Assembly: GCF_041296385.1 (NCBI RefSeq)
Contig: NC_091015.1
Span: 90,938,004 to 91,002,003, forward strand
Source: Aphelocoma coerulescens
Taxonomy: Eukaryota > Chordata > Aves > Passeriformes > Corvidae
Reading direction: 5' to 3'
DNA length: 64,000 nt
The notes beneath the pieces are model-generated. The model did not search any database. It was not told the origin of the DNA and worked only from the letters and a program-made list of their open reading frames with translations. This document shows positions 34,027-47,200 of the stretch, in pieces. Both the position numbers and the translations under genes were made by a program. Positions within the stretch are counted from its first letter, which is position 1. Every line of letters begins with the position of its first letter.

Positions 34027-37000
34027 CTGTTGGAGAGCAGGCCCAGGCCGCTGGGGACGCAAGCAGCTGTGGGCTGGATGGCTGGGTGGCAACTGGTTCA
34101 GCCCATAGGGATCGACGGCGCGCACCTTTAACTCTAGCTAAGGAAAGGAGGACTCCATAAAAGTTGGCTGCTGTGCATGAAGCCAGTGTGTCTTGTCGCT
34201 TGTCTGTCTCCAAAACTGCGACACTTAGCCACTGCAATATTTCTTTCTTTCTTTTTCTTGCAAGTTGTGCTGATTGTCTCTTGCCCATCACTGGACAGTC
34301 CTGAGAAGAGCCTCTCAGCTCCCTCGCCCTGCTGGCCAAATTCCTCCTAAGGCAGCCCAGGCAAGCTTTGCCCTGCGTCGCTGCAAGTGCACCTTGCTGT
34401 CTCACGTCCATCTTGTCAAGCGTGACCCCTGTTGGGGTTTTAAGAGATCTAGTTTTTTTTTTCTGTTAAAGGAATTTTCCCCCATTCTGTTACTAAGATA
34501 CAAATCGCTGGGTGCTTAAGAGAAGACAAAAGACCTGGCTACTCTTTTCTTTCACCTGGATGTGGGGTCAGTTCGCTCTCGGCGGGCGTTCGGAGAGAGA
34601 AGCTGCAGAGAAAGGAGCTGCTGGTTCTTTTTCTTCGGCCTTTTTTTCTTTCTGCTGGAAACAACGCCGGGATCCCAAAGCTGTTTTCCCTGCCTCGCTG
34701 GAGGCTGGGCTGTGGCCACCCTGCCCCGCTGCCGCTTCGAGCCTTCGCCTCTGTGTAGCCATGCTCGCCCTGCCTGCCCGACCTGCGGGCAGAACTCCGG
34801 GGGGTTCCCCATTTGGATACATCTCGTCTGTCCTCTGGGATCTGTGCTCGTCCCTGCCGCTCCAGCCCGCCGTTCCAGCCCACCGTTCCAGCCTCCTGTT
34901 CCCGAGAGTCCGGCTGGACACTGGGATCGGCTGCCCAGGGGTTTGTGAAGCCTTTGTTCCACCCTTCCCCGGGATCCCAGGGCACCAGTGCCGCGTGCTC
35001 CCCGAGCTCGCTCCGGAGCGCCCCCTGCAGCCGCGGGGGAGCCATCGCACCTGCCCTGCTCACCGGGAGCCGCCAGCGATCCCTGCCGGCTGCGAGCGGA
35101 ACTGCACCCGAGGGGAAAGGGCCTGACAGCCGAGAAGGCCGGGACTGGGTTTGTGTTTGCTGTTACTGCCATAGTTATTGGTGTTTGTTTGACCGGTTAT
35201 ATATATAATAGTAAAGAACTGTTATTCCTATTTTCCCACATCTTTGCCTAAAAGCCCTTGATTTCAAAAGTATAATAACTCAGAGGGAAAGGGGTTACAG
35301 CTGCCATTCCAAGGGAGGCTTCTGCCTTCCTTAGCAGACACCTGTCTTTCAAACCAAGACAACCCACCAATGGTTTTCCGCTAAGCTGCTGTTCCTTTGA
35401 GCAGCGCACAGCCTGAATTGGTGCATGGGGGAAGGCAAGGGGGGGAAGCACGGCAGGTTCTCTGTCCGCCTCTCCCCTTTAGGGCAGCGAGGGGGTTACC
35501 ATGCTCCTCCATGTTGGGGGCACTTGCGGGGGGGGGTCACCATCCTCCTCTCCCCTATGGGTGAGGGCTGGGTGTCTCCGTTCTCCTCTCCCCTATGGGG
35601 GACCGGGGAACCTTCATCCTCTCTCCCCTTTCGCATGGCTTGGGGGTCTCCATCCTCCTCCCATTTTGGATGGGGGGTGGGGAGGGCGGACTATGGGGGT
35701 CCCTAACTTTGGCCGAGGGGTGGGAGATTCTCCGTCCTCCTCTCTTTTGCGGGGGCCGGGGGCTTTGCCATTCTCATCTCACCTTTGCGGTTGCCAGGAG
35801 GTCTCATCCTCCTCTTGCCTAGGGAGAGGGCTCAGGGCTCTCCATGCTCCTTTCCCCTGTCAGGGACCAGGGAACCTCTGTCTTCGTCTCCCCTGTGGCA
35901 AAGCCAACCTTGTCTCCGTCCTCCTGTCTCGTGGGGAGGGCCGGGGCTTTGTGATTTGGTTGCATTTTCAGCCATTTTATTTATTCATTTATTTATTTTA
36001 GGGGGTGTGCTCGAGGGGTCTCTGTCTCTCTCGCCCCGGGGGATGCTTGGCAGGGACTCTGGGGTGGGGGGGAATGTCCCTGTCCCTCTCACCCTGCAGG
36101 ATGATCAGGAGTTTGTCCATCCCACTTGCCTTTGCCGAGCCGGGGGTGGTCTCTGTCCCGCTGTGCTTCTGGGGGGGCCCTCTCTGTCCGTCTCTCTCCG
36201 ATTTATGCCGGCGTTGTGTCTGTGCCACTCCGATTTAGGGGGGCAGGGGATAGTGGCTTCCCCCATGCCACTTTCGGGGCGGCCGGCACGGCCTCTCTTT
36301 CTTTCTTAGATTTGGGGGGGGAGGGGGTGGGGGCGGAGTGGGAGGGGGGCGGCGCAGGCTCTCCGAACCCCTCCAATTTTGGGGTGCTGGCACGGGCTCC
36401 ATCCTCCTTTGATTTGGGGGGGGGGCGGGGGTAGCCTCTGCCCCCCTCCGATTTTGGGAGCACGGCACTGTGACCATCCTCGCAGCTCCCGGCCCTTCTC
36501 TGTCCGACTTCCCACTGCCGGGCCGGGATTGCTGTCTGTCCCCCTCCGATTGGGGGGGCAAATGCAGGCTCCATCCTCCTCCTATATCGGGGGGCCCGGT
36601 GCGGGCTCCATCTCCCTGGTTTTTTGGGGGGCCCGGCACTCTCTCCTTCCCCCTCTGATTAGGGGGTCGGGGGGTGCTCTCCGTCCCCCTCCGATTTGGG
36701 GGGGGGGGGGGGGGGGGAGGGGCTCTTCGTTCCCCTTTAATTCGGGGCTGTCGACATGGCCTCGGTCCCCCTCCGATTCGGGGCGGCCGGCGCAGGGACC
36801 CGGTGGCCAGAAGGGGCTCCCCGGCTGTGAGACAGACGGGGCAGCGGGAAGAGCTGCCTGCAGCCTTTGAGCAGGGAAGAACAGCGGGATAGCCGTGCTT
36901 GGTCCGGACCTTCCCTCCTATTTTTTTTTTTTTTTTCTGGGGGCCAGGGGCTCTCTGTCTCAGCCCTGGGGTGACCGCCCCCAGCATCCCCCGGGCTGAT

Positions 37001-40000
37001 AGGGACAGAGATCCCTCCACCCCCGATCATTCCCTGGCAGGAGAGGCCCGAAGTCCCCCCAGGATGGAGAGGGATGGAGACAGTCCCGGGCCATCCGTGC
37101 TCCTCACCCCGGCTGAGGCCGGGGGGGGGCTCCAGCCTCCACTCCCATGGGGAGGGAGGGGCTTTGGCATTTGTTTGCATCACAAGCGACTCGCTGGGAA
37201 AGCAAAGATCAATCAAAGCATTTGATGTGATTTTTGCCAATTTTATTTTGTTTTATTTTTGGCAGGCTGCGGGTGGTGTCTGAACTCTTCTGATTTTGTC
37301 CCTCGTTGCCCCGGCGCTGCTGGGGCCCTACCTTTGCCGAGCCGGGGTTGCTGTCCCTCGTTGCCCCGGCGCTGCCGGGGCCCTACCTTTGCCGAGCCGG
37401 GGTTGCTGTCCCTCGTTGCCCCGGCAGTTGCCCGTCCCTACCTTTGCTGAGCCGGGGGTGCTGGTGCTCCCACTCCCATTTGGAGGGGCCGGCGCAGGTA
37501 CCCGAGAAGGGCGGCGGCGAGAAAAGGCGCAACGGCGGCGAGAAGCGGCGCAGCGGCGCGTCCCATCTCCCTCCCAGCCACCCCCGCACACCCTCCCCTG
37601 CCCAGGGCTCCAGGGCCGCGGCGCTGAGGGCCGGGCCGCTCCCGGGGCTCCAGCGCTGGGGCTTCTGCTCTTCTCCGCCCGCTCCTCTCTGCTGCGGCCA
37701 CCTCCGTGCCGGGACCGCAACTGAGGCCGCGCCACCGCCGCCGCCTTATATAGGCAGCCTAAGCCCTGCCCCCTGGGCGGAAGCCAATGGGAATCGAGCG
37801 CCAAGGTTCCGCATTGTGAGGAAACAGTGAGGGGCGAGGCCAGAACGTAGCGGAGCAATCGGATTGGTCGAGAGGCGGCGGGTCAATGACATCACACCTC
37901 GGGCATTACCAAAACTCAGCAAAAATGAAACCCTATAAAATAGAAAAATTAAATAAAAAACGCCACTGGAGTGTGGCATTCAGCAGTGGCCGCTCTTGAT
38001 TGGGGCCAGGTGCACCAGGGGATTTCTCCTCCGAAATATCCTGTGTGCCCAGGGCACCAAAGCTCCTGTTCACACGCTGTGGTTTGCATCCTTTTGCATT
38101 GATATCATTCATTTCAACGCTGCCCTTAACTCCCCGCTGGGTGCTGCAAAGAGAGGTCTCAGAGCTCCGACAGGCCTCGGCTCTCGAGCGGTTATTCGGA
38201 AGCGTTGTCACCCAAGAAGGACCTCACAGAACCGAGAGTCCATTGTGACACAGCAGGGCCTCGACAAAGCAGATATCAGCCAAGGCATTTCGTGAGCTGT
38301 TAAGTTTGACTTCTGCCACTTTTATTGTGTTCAGGCGCCCGGGGAATGCTCGAGGGGTCTCCGTCGCTCTCGCCCCAGGAAATACGTGTGGGGGCTGGGG
38401 GCCAGGGGGGCTCCATCCCTCTCAGCCCTGGGGTGACCGCCCCCAGCATCCCCTGGCGTGACAGGGACAGAGATCCCCCCACTCCCAATTGTTCCCCAAC
38501 AGGAGAGGCCTGAAGGCCCCCCAGGAACCCCCCAGGATGGAGAGGGACGGAGACAGTCCCGGGCCATCCGTGCTCCTCACCCCGGCTGAGGCCGGGGGGG
38601 CTCCAGCCTCCTCTCCCATGGGGAGGGAGGGGCTTTGGCATTTGTTTGCATCACAAGCGACTCGCTGGGAAAGCAAAGATCAATCAAAGCATTTGATGTG
38701 ATTTTTGCCAATTTTATTACTTTTTCCTTTGGCGGGCTGCGGGTGGTGTCCAAACTCTTCTGAGTTTGCCCCTCGTTGCCCCGGCGCTGCTGGGGCCCTA
38801 CCTTTGGCTCCGGAAAGTGCTTCCACCGAGCCAAACAGGGGAGGTGTCCCACCCGGCCGCGCTGCCTTAAACAAGTGTCCTCCAGTCCCTCTGTGCACTG
38901 CCTCCCACAGCTGCAGAACAGCGCTTAGCACTGGCCACCGCAGGACCATGTCCAGCTGCTGCCAAGTCTCTGGCCACTGCTGGGCCGCTACTAGCAGGCA
39001 TTCTGTGACCATACCTGGCAGTGCTGGCCATGAAGTTTCTGTGGAAACAGAGCGTCCTGCAGCTGTATCGGACACGCCTGCACAGCCATCACAAAAATGC
39101 TTGCCCAAGACAGACATGCTATCAGAGGCGGCCGATCCACTCTTAAGTGTCATGCCTGGAAATAACGGTGGACCAGGAAGTCCTAATGTCGCCGCTGCCG
39201 CAGCAGCAGCAGACACGCCGCTATTACTGGAGCTGGAGCTGTCCCCAGGATGTAAACCAACAAAGGACACGAGAGAGACCAGAAGAGAGAGCCAGGGCCA
39301 TCGCTCCCCTTCGGAACACCGCAATATTGTCACCGTCGCTACACTGCTGACAGCCCTGCCTGGACAGCACCACAACCAGACGCACTTGCACAAGCAAAAG
39401 CCTTGCATGCCTTCTTCCATCAAGGTGTTTGAGCTCTAAGTTTCCCATGTGTTACAATCCGGTTTAGACCCAGGGAAGCAAAGCAAGCTAAGTCTCTGAG
39501 CATAAACCAGAAAGAACTTAGAAGGTTCAAAATATCCCCAGAAATGAGATTAAAACCAAATGAGGTTAGATGTTGTTGCCAAAAAATGGGTGCATTTTAT
39601 TTAATAGTAAAAGAGGGAAAGAGAAGGGAAGAGAAAAGAAAGAGAGAAAGAAACAGAAGTGTTCCTGGGGGGTGGGGGAACAGGGAGAGGTGACAGGGGT
39701 TAGGTGGAAGCATATCACCCATCCGAGGGTCCCAACGACGTCTCGTTGCTCCCCTCCATCCGGTCTGCTGGTGGTGAGGGTCCTCCGTTGCCGCTGTGGC
39801 CACGCCGCTACATGCTGCCACACCACATGCCGCCACACGCTGAAGAGTGCAGAATTCCAGGGATTAATATACACTTTGGGCCAGGTGGGAACGTCCACGT
39901 GTCTTTCTTGCAGGAGCCAGCTTGACACACTGTCCCTTGCAACACTGAGGGTGTGTTGCATCATCTCTGGTGCTCTGGTGCAGGGTCTGGGGGCCAATTG

Positions 40001-40854
40001 GCGGGGGGCCTCTTTGATGGGCCATGTCACCCCCTTCTGCCGTGGATAAGCTTCCTCCCCCCTGGTGAGGACCCCTGAGCTGGGCTCCTCTGCACAGTGG
40101 AGGATGGGCAGTCACTGCACCTCTGACCACAGGCTTTTCCCAGATACCCAGAGCCTCTCCTCCCTCCACCCCTTTGAGGTTCGAGGCTCTCTGCAAGCCT
40201 GGCAGCTGATAGCTCTGGGGCTGTGGTCCTCATCCTGGAGGTGTTAAGCCTGTGCTCAGTGAATGTCCCCAGCCCTGAGTTGTTGCTTTATCTTACCTTC
40301 ATCAGCGAGCAGTGTCAGGCCTCAGTCAGGGCTCCATTTGGGCTGTGGTCTTCAGCTTTTGTAATACAGTTTTAAAAGTCCTTTAAGAAAATGTTTAAGT
40401 CATAAAATATAAGATTTCCGTCTCTGACACCGTGGTTCTAAAGTTTTCTGTTCCTAGAGTTAAGTTGTTAAGTTGTAACTTTTAAGTTAAGAAGCCTGCC
40501 AGGTACCACTTTGAGAGTTTGTATCGCTGGTAATGCCATCTGACAGCTTTTGGATATGATTGTTACATCGCCAATGATACAATGGGATACATCTCTGGCT
40601 GAAAGGGCCTCGGCCTGTTGTACCGTGTTTGTAACCCTGTCTCCAAGGGCCCTGCAGACAGGATGACAGATGCTGCTTTTATATTAAAAAAAAAAAGGGG
40701 GAATTATTGTGGTGGTCAGCAGCTGGCCTGAAGGCCTGACAATAAGAATTCATCCAATTTTATAACTCCATGTTTTATAACTGAAATAGTTAAGACAGAA
40801 CTGAAATGATAGGAGTACCCTGCCCAGTAGGTTATGCAATCTGACCAGTGCGGA
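34027..40854. repeat. Macrosatellite monomer 6 (type C, 6828 bp)
   Basis: Type C, the 20,426-bp period partner of monomer 3. It has the doubled 55-bp block (37304-37358 and 37359-37413), a 20-base G tract (36698-36717) and the cccggtggcc variant. I found no difference from monomer 3 at the sites compared. Confidence 0.97.
37442..37899 (-). promoter_or_regulatory. Promoter and candidate first exon, monomer 6
   Basis: Shifted by 34084: TATA 37746-37752, predicted start 37722, open-frame ATG 37566. The 55-bp block is doubled. Confidence 0.65.
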
Positions 40855-43800
40855 CTGTTGGAGAGCAGGCCCAGGCCGCTGGGGACGCAAGCAGCTGTGG
40901 GCTGGATGGCTGGGTGGCAACTGGTTCAGCCCATAGGGATCGACGGCGCGCACCTTTAACTCTAGCTAAGGAAAGGAGGACTCCATAAAAGTTGGCTGCT
41001 GTGCATGAAGCCAGTGTGTCTTGTCGCTTGTCTGTCTCCAAAACTGCGACACTTAGCCACTGCAATATTTCTTTCTTTCTTTTTCTTGCAAGTTGTGCTG
41101 ATTGTCTCTTGCCCATCACTGGACAGTCCTGAGAAGAGCCTCTCAGCTCCCTCGCCCTGCTGGCCAAATTCCTCCTAAGGCAGCCCAGGCAAGCTTTGCC
41201 CTGCGTCGCTGCAAGTGCACCTTGCTGTCTCACGTCCATCTTGTCAAGCGTGACCCCTGTTGGGGTTTTAAGAGATCTAGTTTTTTTTTTCTGTTAAAGG
41301 AATTTTCCCCCATTCTGTTACTAAGATACAAATCGCTGGGTGCTTAAGAGAAGACAAAAGACCTGGCTACTCTTTTCTTTCACCTGGATGTGGGGTCAGT
41401 TCGCTCTCGGCGGGCGTTCGGAGAGAGAAGCTGCAGAGAAAGGAGCTGCTGGTTCTTTTTCTTCGGCCTTTTTTTCTTTCTGCTGGAAACAACGCCGGGA
41501 TCCCAAAGCTGTTTTCCCTGCCTCGCTGGAGGCTGGGCTGTGGCCACCCTGCCCCGCTGCCGCTTCGAGCCTTCGCCTCTGTGTAGCCATGCTCGCCCTG
41601 CCTGCCCGACCTGCGGGCAGAACTCCGGGGGGTTCCCCATTTGGATACATCTCGTCTGTCCTCTGGGATCTGTGCTCGTCCCTGCCGCTCCAGCCCGCCG
41701 TTCCAGCCCACCGTTCCAGCCTCCTGTTCCCGAGAGTCCGGCTGGACACTGGGATCGGCTGCCCAGGGGTTTGTGAAGCCTTTGTTCCACCCTTCCCCGG
41801 GATCCCAGGGCACCAGTGCCGCGTGCTCCCCGAGCTCGCTCCGGAGCGCCCCCTGCAGCCGCGGGGGAGCCATCGCACCTGCCCTGCTCACCGGGAGCCG
41901 CCAGCGATCCCTGCCGGCTGCGAGCGGAACTGCACCCGAGGGGAAAGGGCCTGACAGCCGAGAAGGCCGGGACTGGGTTTGTGTTTGCTGTTACTGCCAT
42001 AGTTATTGGTGTTTGTTTGACCGGTTATATATATAATAGTAAAGAACTGTTATTCCTATTTTCCCACATCTTTGCCTAAAAGCCCTTGATTTCAAAAGTA
42101 TAATAACTCAGAGGGAAAGGGGTTACAGCTGCCATTCCAAGGGAGGCTTCTGCCTTCCTTAGCAGACACCTGTCTTTCAAACCAAGACAACCCACCAATG
42201 GTTTTCCGCTAAGCTGCTGTTCCTTTGAGCAGCGCACAGCCTGAATTGGTGCATGGGGGAAGGCAAGGGGGGGAAGCACGGCAGGTTCTCTGTCCGCCTC
42301 TCCCCTTTAGGGCAGCGAGGGGGTTACCATGCTCCTCCATGTTGGGGGCACTTGCGGGGGGGGGTCACCATCCTCCTCTCCCCTATGGGTGAGGGCTGGG
42401 TGTCTCCGTTCTCCTCTCCCCTATGGGGGACCGGGGAACCTTCATCCTCTCTCCCCTTTCGCATGGCTTGGGGGTCTCCATCCTCCTCCCATTTTGGATG
42501 GGGGGTGGGGAGGGCGGACTATGGGGGTCCCTAACTTTGGCCGAGGGGTGGGAGATTCTCCGTCCTCCTCTCTTTTGCGGGGGCCGGGGGCTTTGCCATT
42601 CTCATCTCACCTTTGCGGTTGCCAGGAGGTCTCATCCTCCTCTTGCCTAGGGAGAGGGCTCAGGGCTCTCCATGCTCCTTTCCCCTGTCAGGGACCAGGG
42701 AACCTCTGTCTTCGTCTCCCCTGTGGCAAAGCCAACCTTGTCTCCGTCCTCCTGTCTCGTGGGGAGGGCCGGGGCTTTGTGATTTGGTTGCATTTTCAGC
42801 CATTTTATTTATTCATTTATTTATTTTAGGGGGTGTGCTCGAGGGGTCTCTGTCTCTCTCGCCCCGGGGGATGCTTGGCAGGGACTCTGGGGTGGGGGGG
42901 AATGTCCCTGTCCCTCTCACCCTGCAGGATGATCAGGAGTTTGTCCATCCCACTTGCCTTTGCCGAGCCGGGGGTGGTCTCTGTCCCGCTGTGCTTCTGG
43001 GGGGGCCCTCTCTGTCCGTCTCTCTCCGATTTATGCCGGCGTTGTGTCTGTGCCACTCCGATTTAGGGGGGCAGGGGATAGTGGCTTCCCCCATGCCACT
43101 TTCGGGGCGGCCGGCACGGCCTCTCTTTCTTTCTTAGATTTGGGGGGGGAGGGGGTGGGGGCGGAGTGGGAGGGGGGCGGCGCAGGCTCTCCGAACCCCT
43201 CCAATTTTGGGGTGCTGGCACGGGCTCCATCCTCCTTTGATTTGGGGGGGGGCGGGGGTAGCCTCTGCCCCCCTCCGATTTTGGGAGCACGGCACTGTGA
43301 CCATCCTCGCAGCTCCCGGCCCTTCTCTGTCCGACTTCCCACTGCCGGGCCGGGATTGCTGTCTGTCCCCCTCCGATTGGGGGGGCAAATGCAGGCTCCA
43401 TCCTCCTCCTATATCGGGGGGCCCGGTGCGGGCTCCATCTCCCTGGTTTTTTGGGGGGCCCGGCACTCTCTCCTTCCCCCTCTGATTAGGGGGTCGGGGG
43501 GTGCTCTCCGTCCCCCTCCGATTTGGGGGGGGGGGGGGGGGAGGGGCTCTTCGTTCCCCTTTAATTCGGGGCTGTCGACATGGCCTCGGTCCCCCTCCGA
43601 TTCGGGGCGGCCGGCGCAGGGACCCGGCGGCCAGAAGGGGCTCCCCGGCTGTGAGACAGACGGGGCAGCGGGAAGAGCTGCCTGCAGCCTTTGAGCAGGG
43701 AAGAACAGCGGGATAGCCGTGCTTGGTCCGGACCTTCCCTCCTATTTTTTTTTTTTTTTTCTGGGGGCCAGGGGCTCTCTGTCTCAGCCCTGGGGTGACC

Positions 43801-46800
43801 GCCCCCAGCATCCCCCGGGCTGATAGGGACAGAGATCCCTCCACCCCCGATCATTCCCTGGCAGGAGAGGCCCGAAGTCCCCCCAGGATGGAGAGGGATG
43901 GAGACAGTCCCGGGCCATCCGTGCTCCTCACCCCGGCTGAGGCCGGGGGGGGGCTCCAGCCTCCTCTCCCATGGGGAGGGAGGGGCTTTGGCATTTGTTT
44001 GCATCACAAGCGACTCGCTGGGAAAGCAAAGATCAATCAAAGCATTTGATGTGATTTTTGCCAATTTTATTTTGTTTTATTTTTGGCAGGCTGCGGGTGG
44101 TGTCTGAACTCTTCTGATTTTGTCCCTCGTTGCCCCGGCGCTGCTGGGGCCCTACCTTTGCCGAGCCGGGGTTGCTGTCCCTCGTTGCCCCGGCAGTTGC
44201 CCGTCCCTACCTTTGCTGAGCCGGGGGTGCTGGTGCTCCCACTCCTATTTGGAGGGGCCGGCGCAGGTACCCGAGAAGGGCGGCGGCGAGAAAAGGCGCA
44301 ACGGCGGCGAGAAGCGGCGCAGCGGCGCGTCCCATCTCCCTCCCAGCCACCCCCGCACACCCTCCCCTGCCCAGGGCTCCAGGGCCGCGGCGCTGAGGGC
44401 CGGGCCGCTCCCGGGGCTCCAGCGCTGGGGCTTCTGCTCTTCTCCGCCCGCTCCTCTCTGCTGCGGCCACCTCCGTGCCGGGACCGCAACTGAGGCCGCG
44501 CCACCGCCGCCGCCTTATATAGGCAGCCTAAGCCCTGCCCCCTGGGCGGAAGCCAATGGGAATCGAGCGCCAAGGTTCCGCATTGTGAGGAAACAGTGAG
44601 GGGCGAGGCCAGAACGTAGCGGAGCAATCGGATTGGTCGAGAGGCGGCGGGTCAATGACATCACACCTCGGGCATTACCAAAACTCAGCAAAAATGAAAC
44701 CCTATAAAATAGAAAAATTAAATAAAAAACGCCACTGGAGTGTGGCATTCAGCAGTGGCCGCTCTTGATTGGGGCCAGGTGCACCAGGGGATTTCTCCTC
44801 CGAAATATCCTGTGTGCCCAGGGCACCAAAGCTCCTGTTCACACGCTGTGGTTTGCATCCTTTTGCATTGATATCATTCATTTCAACGCTGCCCTTAACT
44901 CCCCGCTGGGTGCTGCAAAGAGAGGTCTCAGAGCTCCGACAGGCCTCGGCTCTCGAGCGGTTATTCGGAAGCGTTGTCACCCAAGAAGGACCTCACAGAA
45001 CCGAGAGTCCATTGTGACACAGCAGGGCCTCGACAAAGCAGATATCAGCCAAGGCATTTCGTGAGCTGTTAAGTTTGACTTCTGCCACTTTTATTGTGTT
45101 CAGGCGCCCGGGGAATGCTCGAGGGGTCTCCGTCGCTCTCGCCCCAGGAAATACGTGTGGGGGCTGGGGGCCAGGGGGGCTCCATCCCTCTCAGCCCTGG
45201 GGTGACCGCCCCCAGCATCCCCTGGCGTGACAGGGACAGAGATCCCCCCACTCCCAATTGTTCCCCAACAGGAGAGGCCTGAAGGCCCCCCAGGAACCCC
45301 CCAGGATGGAGAGGGACGGAGACAGTCCCGGGCCATCCGTGCTCCTCACCCCGGCTGAGGCCGGGGGGGCTCCAGCCTCCTCTCCCATGGGGAGGGAGGG
45401 GCTTTGGCATTTGTTTGCATCACAAGCGACTCGCTGGGAAAGCAAAGATCAATCAAAGCATTTGATGTGATTTTTGCCAATTTTATTACTTTTTCCTTTG
45501 GCGGGCTGCGGGTGGTGTCCAAACTCTTCTGAGTTTGCCCCTCGTTGCCCCAGCGCTGCTGGGGCCCTACCTTTGGCTCCGGAAAGTGCTTCCACCGAGC
45601 CAAACAGGGGAGGTGTCCCACCCGGCCGCGCTGCCTTAAACAAGTGTCCTCCAGTCCCTCTGTGCACTGCCTCCCACAGCTGCAGAACAGCGCTTAGCAC
45701 TGGCCACCGCAGGACCATGTCCAGCTGCTGCCAAGTCTCTGGCCACTGCTGGGCCGCTACTAGCAGGCATTCTGTGACCATACCTGGCAGTGCTGGCCAT
45801 GAAGTTTCTGTGGAAACAGAGCGTCCTGCAGCTGTATCGGACACGCCTGCACAGCCATCACAAAAATGCTTGCCCAAGACAGACATGCTATCAGAGGCGG
45901 CCGATCCACTCTTAAGTGTCATGCCTGGAAATAACGGTGGACCAGGAAGTCCTAATGTCGCCGCTGCCGCAGCAGCAGCAGACACGCCGCTATTACTGGA
46001 GCTGGAGCTGTCCCCAGGATGTAAACCAACAAAGGACACGAGAGAGACCAGAAGAGAGAGCCAGGGCCATCGCTCCCCTTCGGAACACCGCAATATCGTC
46101 ACCGTCGCTACACTGCTGACAGCCCTGCCTGGACAGCACCACAACCAGACGCACTTGCACAAGCAAAAGCCTTGCATGCCTTCTTCCATCAAGGTGTTTG
46201 AGCTCTAAGTTTCCCATGTGTTACAATCCGGTTTAGACCCAGGGAAGCAAAGCAAGCTAAGTCTCTGAGCATAAACCAGAAAGAACTTAGAAGGTTCAAA
46301 ATATCCCCAGAAATGAGATTAAAACCAAATGAGGTTAGATGTTGTTGCCAAAAAATGGGTGCATTTTATTTAATAGTAAAAGAGGGAAAGAGAAGGGAAG
46401 AGAAAAGAAAGAGAGAAAGAAACAGAAGTGTTCCTGGGGGGTGGGGGAACAGGGAGAGGTGACAGGGGTTAGGTGGAAGCATATCACCCATCCGAGGGTC
46501 CCAACGACGTCTCGTTGCTCCCCTCCATCCGGTCTGCTGGTGGTGAGGGTCCTCCGTTGCCGCTGTGGCCACGCCGCTACATGCTGCCACACCACATGCC
46601 GCCACACGCTGAAGAGTGCAGAATTCCAGGGATTAATATACACTTTGGGCCAGGTGGGAACGTCCACGTGTCTTTCTTGCAGGAGCCAGCTTGACACACT
46701 GTCCCTTGCAACACTGAGGGTGTGTTGCATCATCTCTGGTGCTCTGGTGCAGGGTCTGGGGGCCCCTTGGCGGGGGGCCCCTTTGATGGGCCATGTCACC

Positions 46801-47200
46801 CCCTTCTGCCGTGGATAAGCTTCCTCCCCCCTGGTGAGGACCCCTGAGCTGGGCTCCTCTGCACAGTGGAGGATGGGCAGTCACTGCACCTCTGACCACA
46901 GGCTTTTCCCAGATACCCAGAGCCTCTCCTCCCTCCACCCCTTTGAGGTTCGAGGCTCTCTGCAAGCCTGGCAGCTGATAGCTCTGGGGCTGTGGTCCTC
47001 ATCCTGGAGGTGTTAAGCCTGTGCTCAGTGAATGTCCCCAGCCCTGAGTTGTTGCTTTATCTTACCTTCATCAGCGAGCAGTGTCAGGCCTCAGTCAGGG
47101 CTCCATTTGGGCTGTGGTCTTCAGCTTTTGTAATACAGTTTTAAAAGTCCTTTAAGAAAATGTTTAAGTCATAAAATATAAGATTTCCGTCTCTGACACC
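40855..47200. repeat. Terminal, truncated and variant macrosatellite monomer 7 (type A', 6346 bp)
   Basis: This is the last monomer. It stops after ctctgacacc, equivalent to position 6347 of monomer 1, so about 423 bp of the unit is missing, including the polypurine tract and the start of the LTR-like segment. It is A-like: single 55-bp block at 44128-44182, G tract of 17 bases at 43525-43541, ctcctattt near 44244. It carries the B/C base at 44973. Private changes are a at 45552, cc for aa at 46765-46766 and c for t at 46780. Private variants at the array edge fit weaker homogenisation there. Confidence 0.95.
44211..44668 (-). promoter_or_regulatory. Promoter and candidate first exon, monomer 7 (terminal)
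   Basis: Shifted by 40853: TATA 44515-44521, predicted start 44491, open-frame ATG 44335. Single 55-bp block. A reverse-strand transcript would run left into monomer 7 and the array, away from the unique flank. Confidence 0.65.

Larger units (their letters stand above)
1..47200. repeat. Macrosatellite array, seven 6.8-kb monomers in a three-monomer higher-order repeat
   Basis: Seven direct tandem copies of one unit start at 1, 6771, 13601, 20429, 27197, 34027 and 40855 when phased on the motif ctgttggagagcaggcccag. All copies share one orientation and are nearly identical by eye. Units 2 and 5, and units 3 and 6, matched at every variant site I checked, so the array follows A-B-C-A-B-C-A' with a 20,426-bp period. 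B differs from A by one extra 55-bp block and an aaggg insertion. C has the 55-bp block plus longer G runs. The left end is outside the window and the right end is an abrupt break at 47,200. The phase chosen is arbitrary. Confidence 0.97.

Noticed and set aside
1..47200. Centromeric satellite with a CENP-B box
   Set aside because: I checked several TTCG-containing sites and none fits the CENP-B box pattern. The unit size and promoter content are unlike known centromeric satellites.
1..47200. rDNA array
   Set aside because: Tandem 6.8-kb GC-rich units invite the idea, but no conserved 18S, 5.8S or 28S sequence is present.
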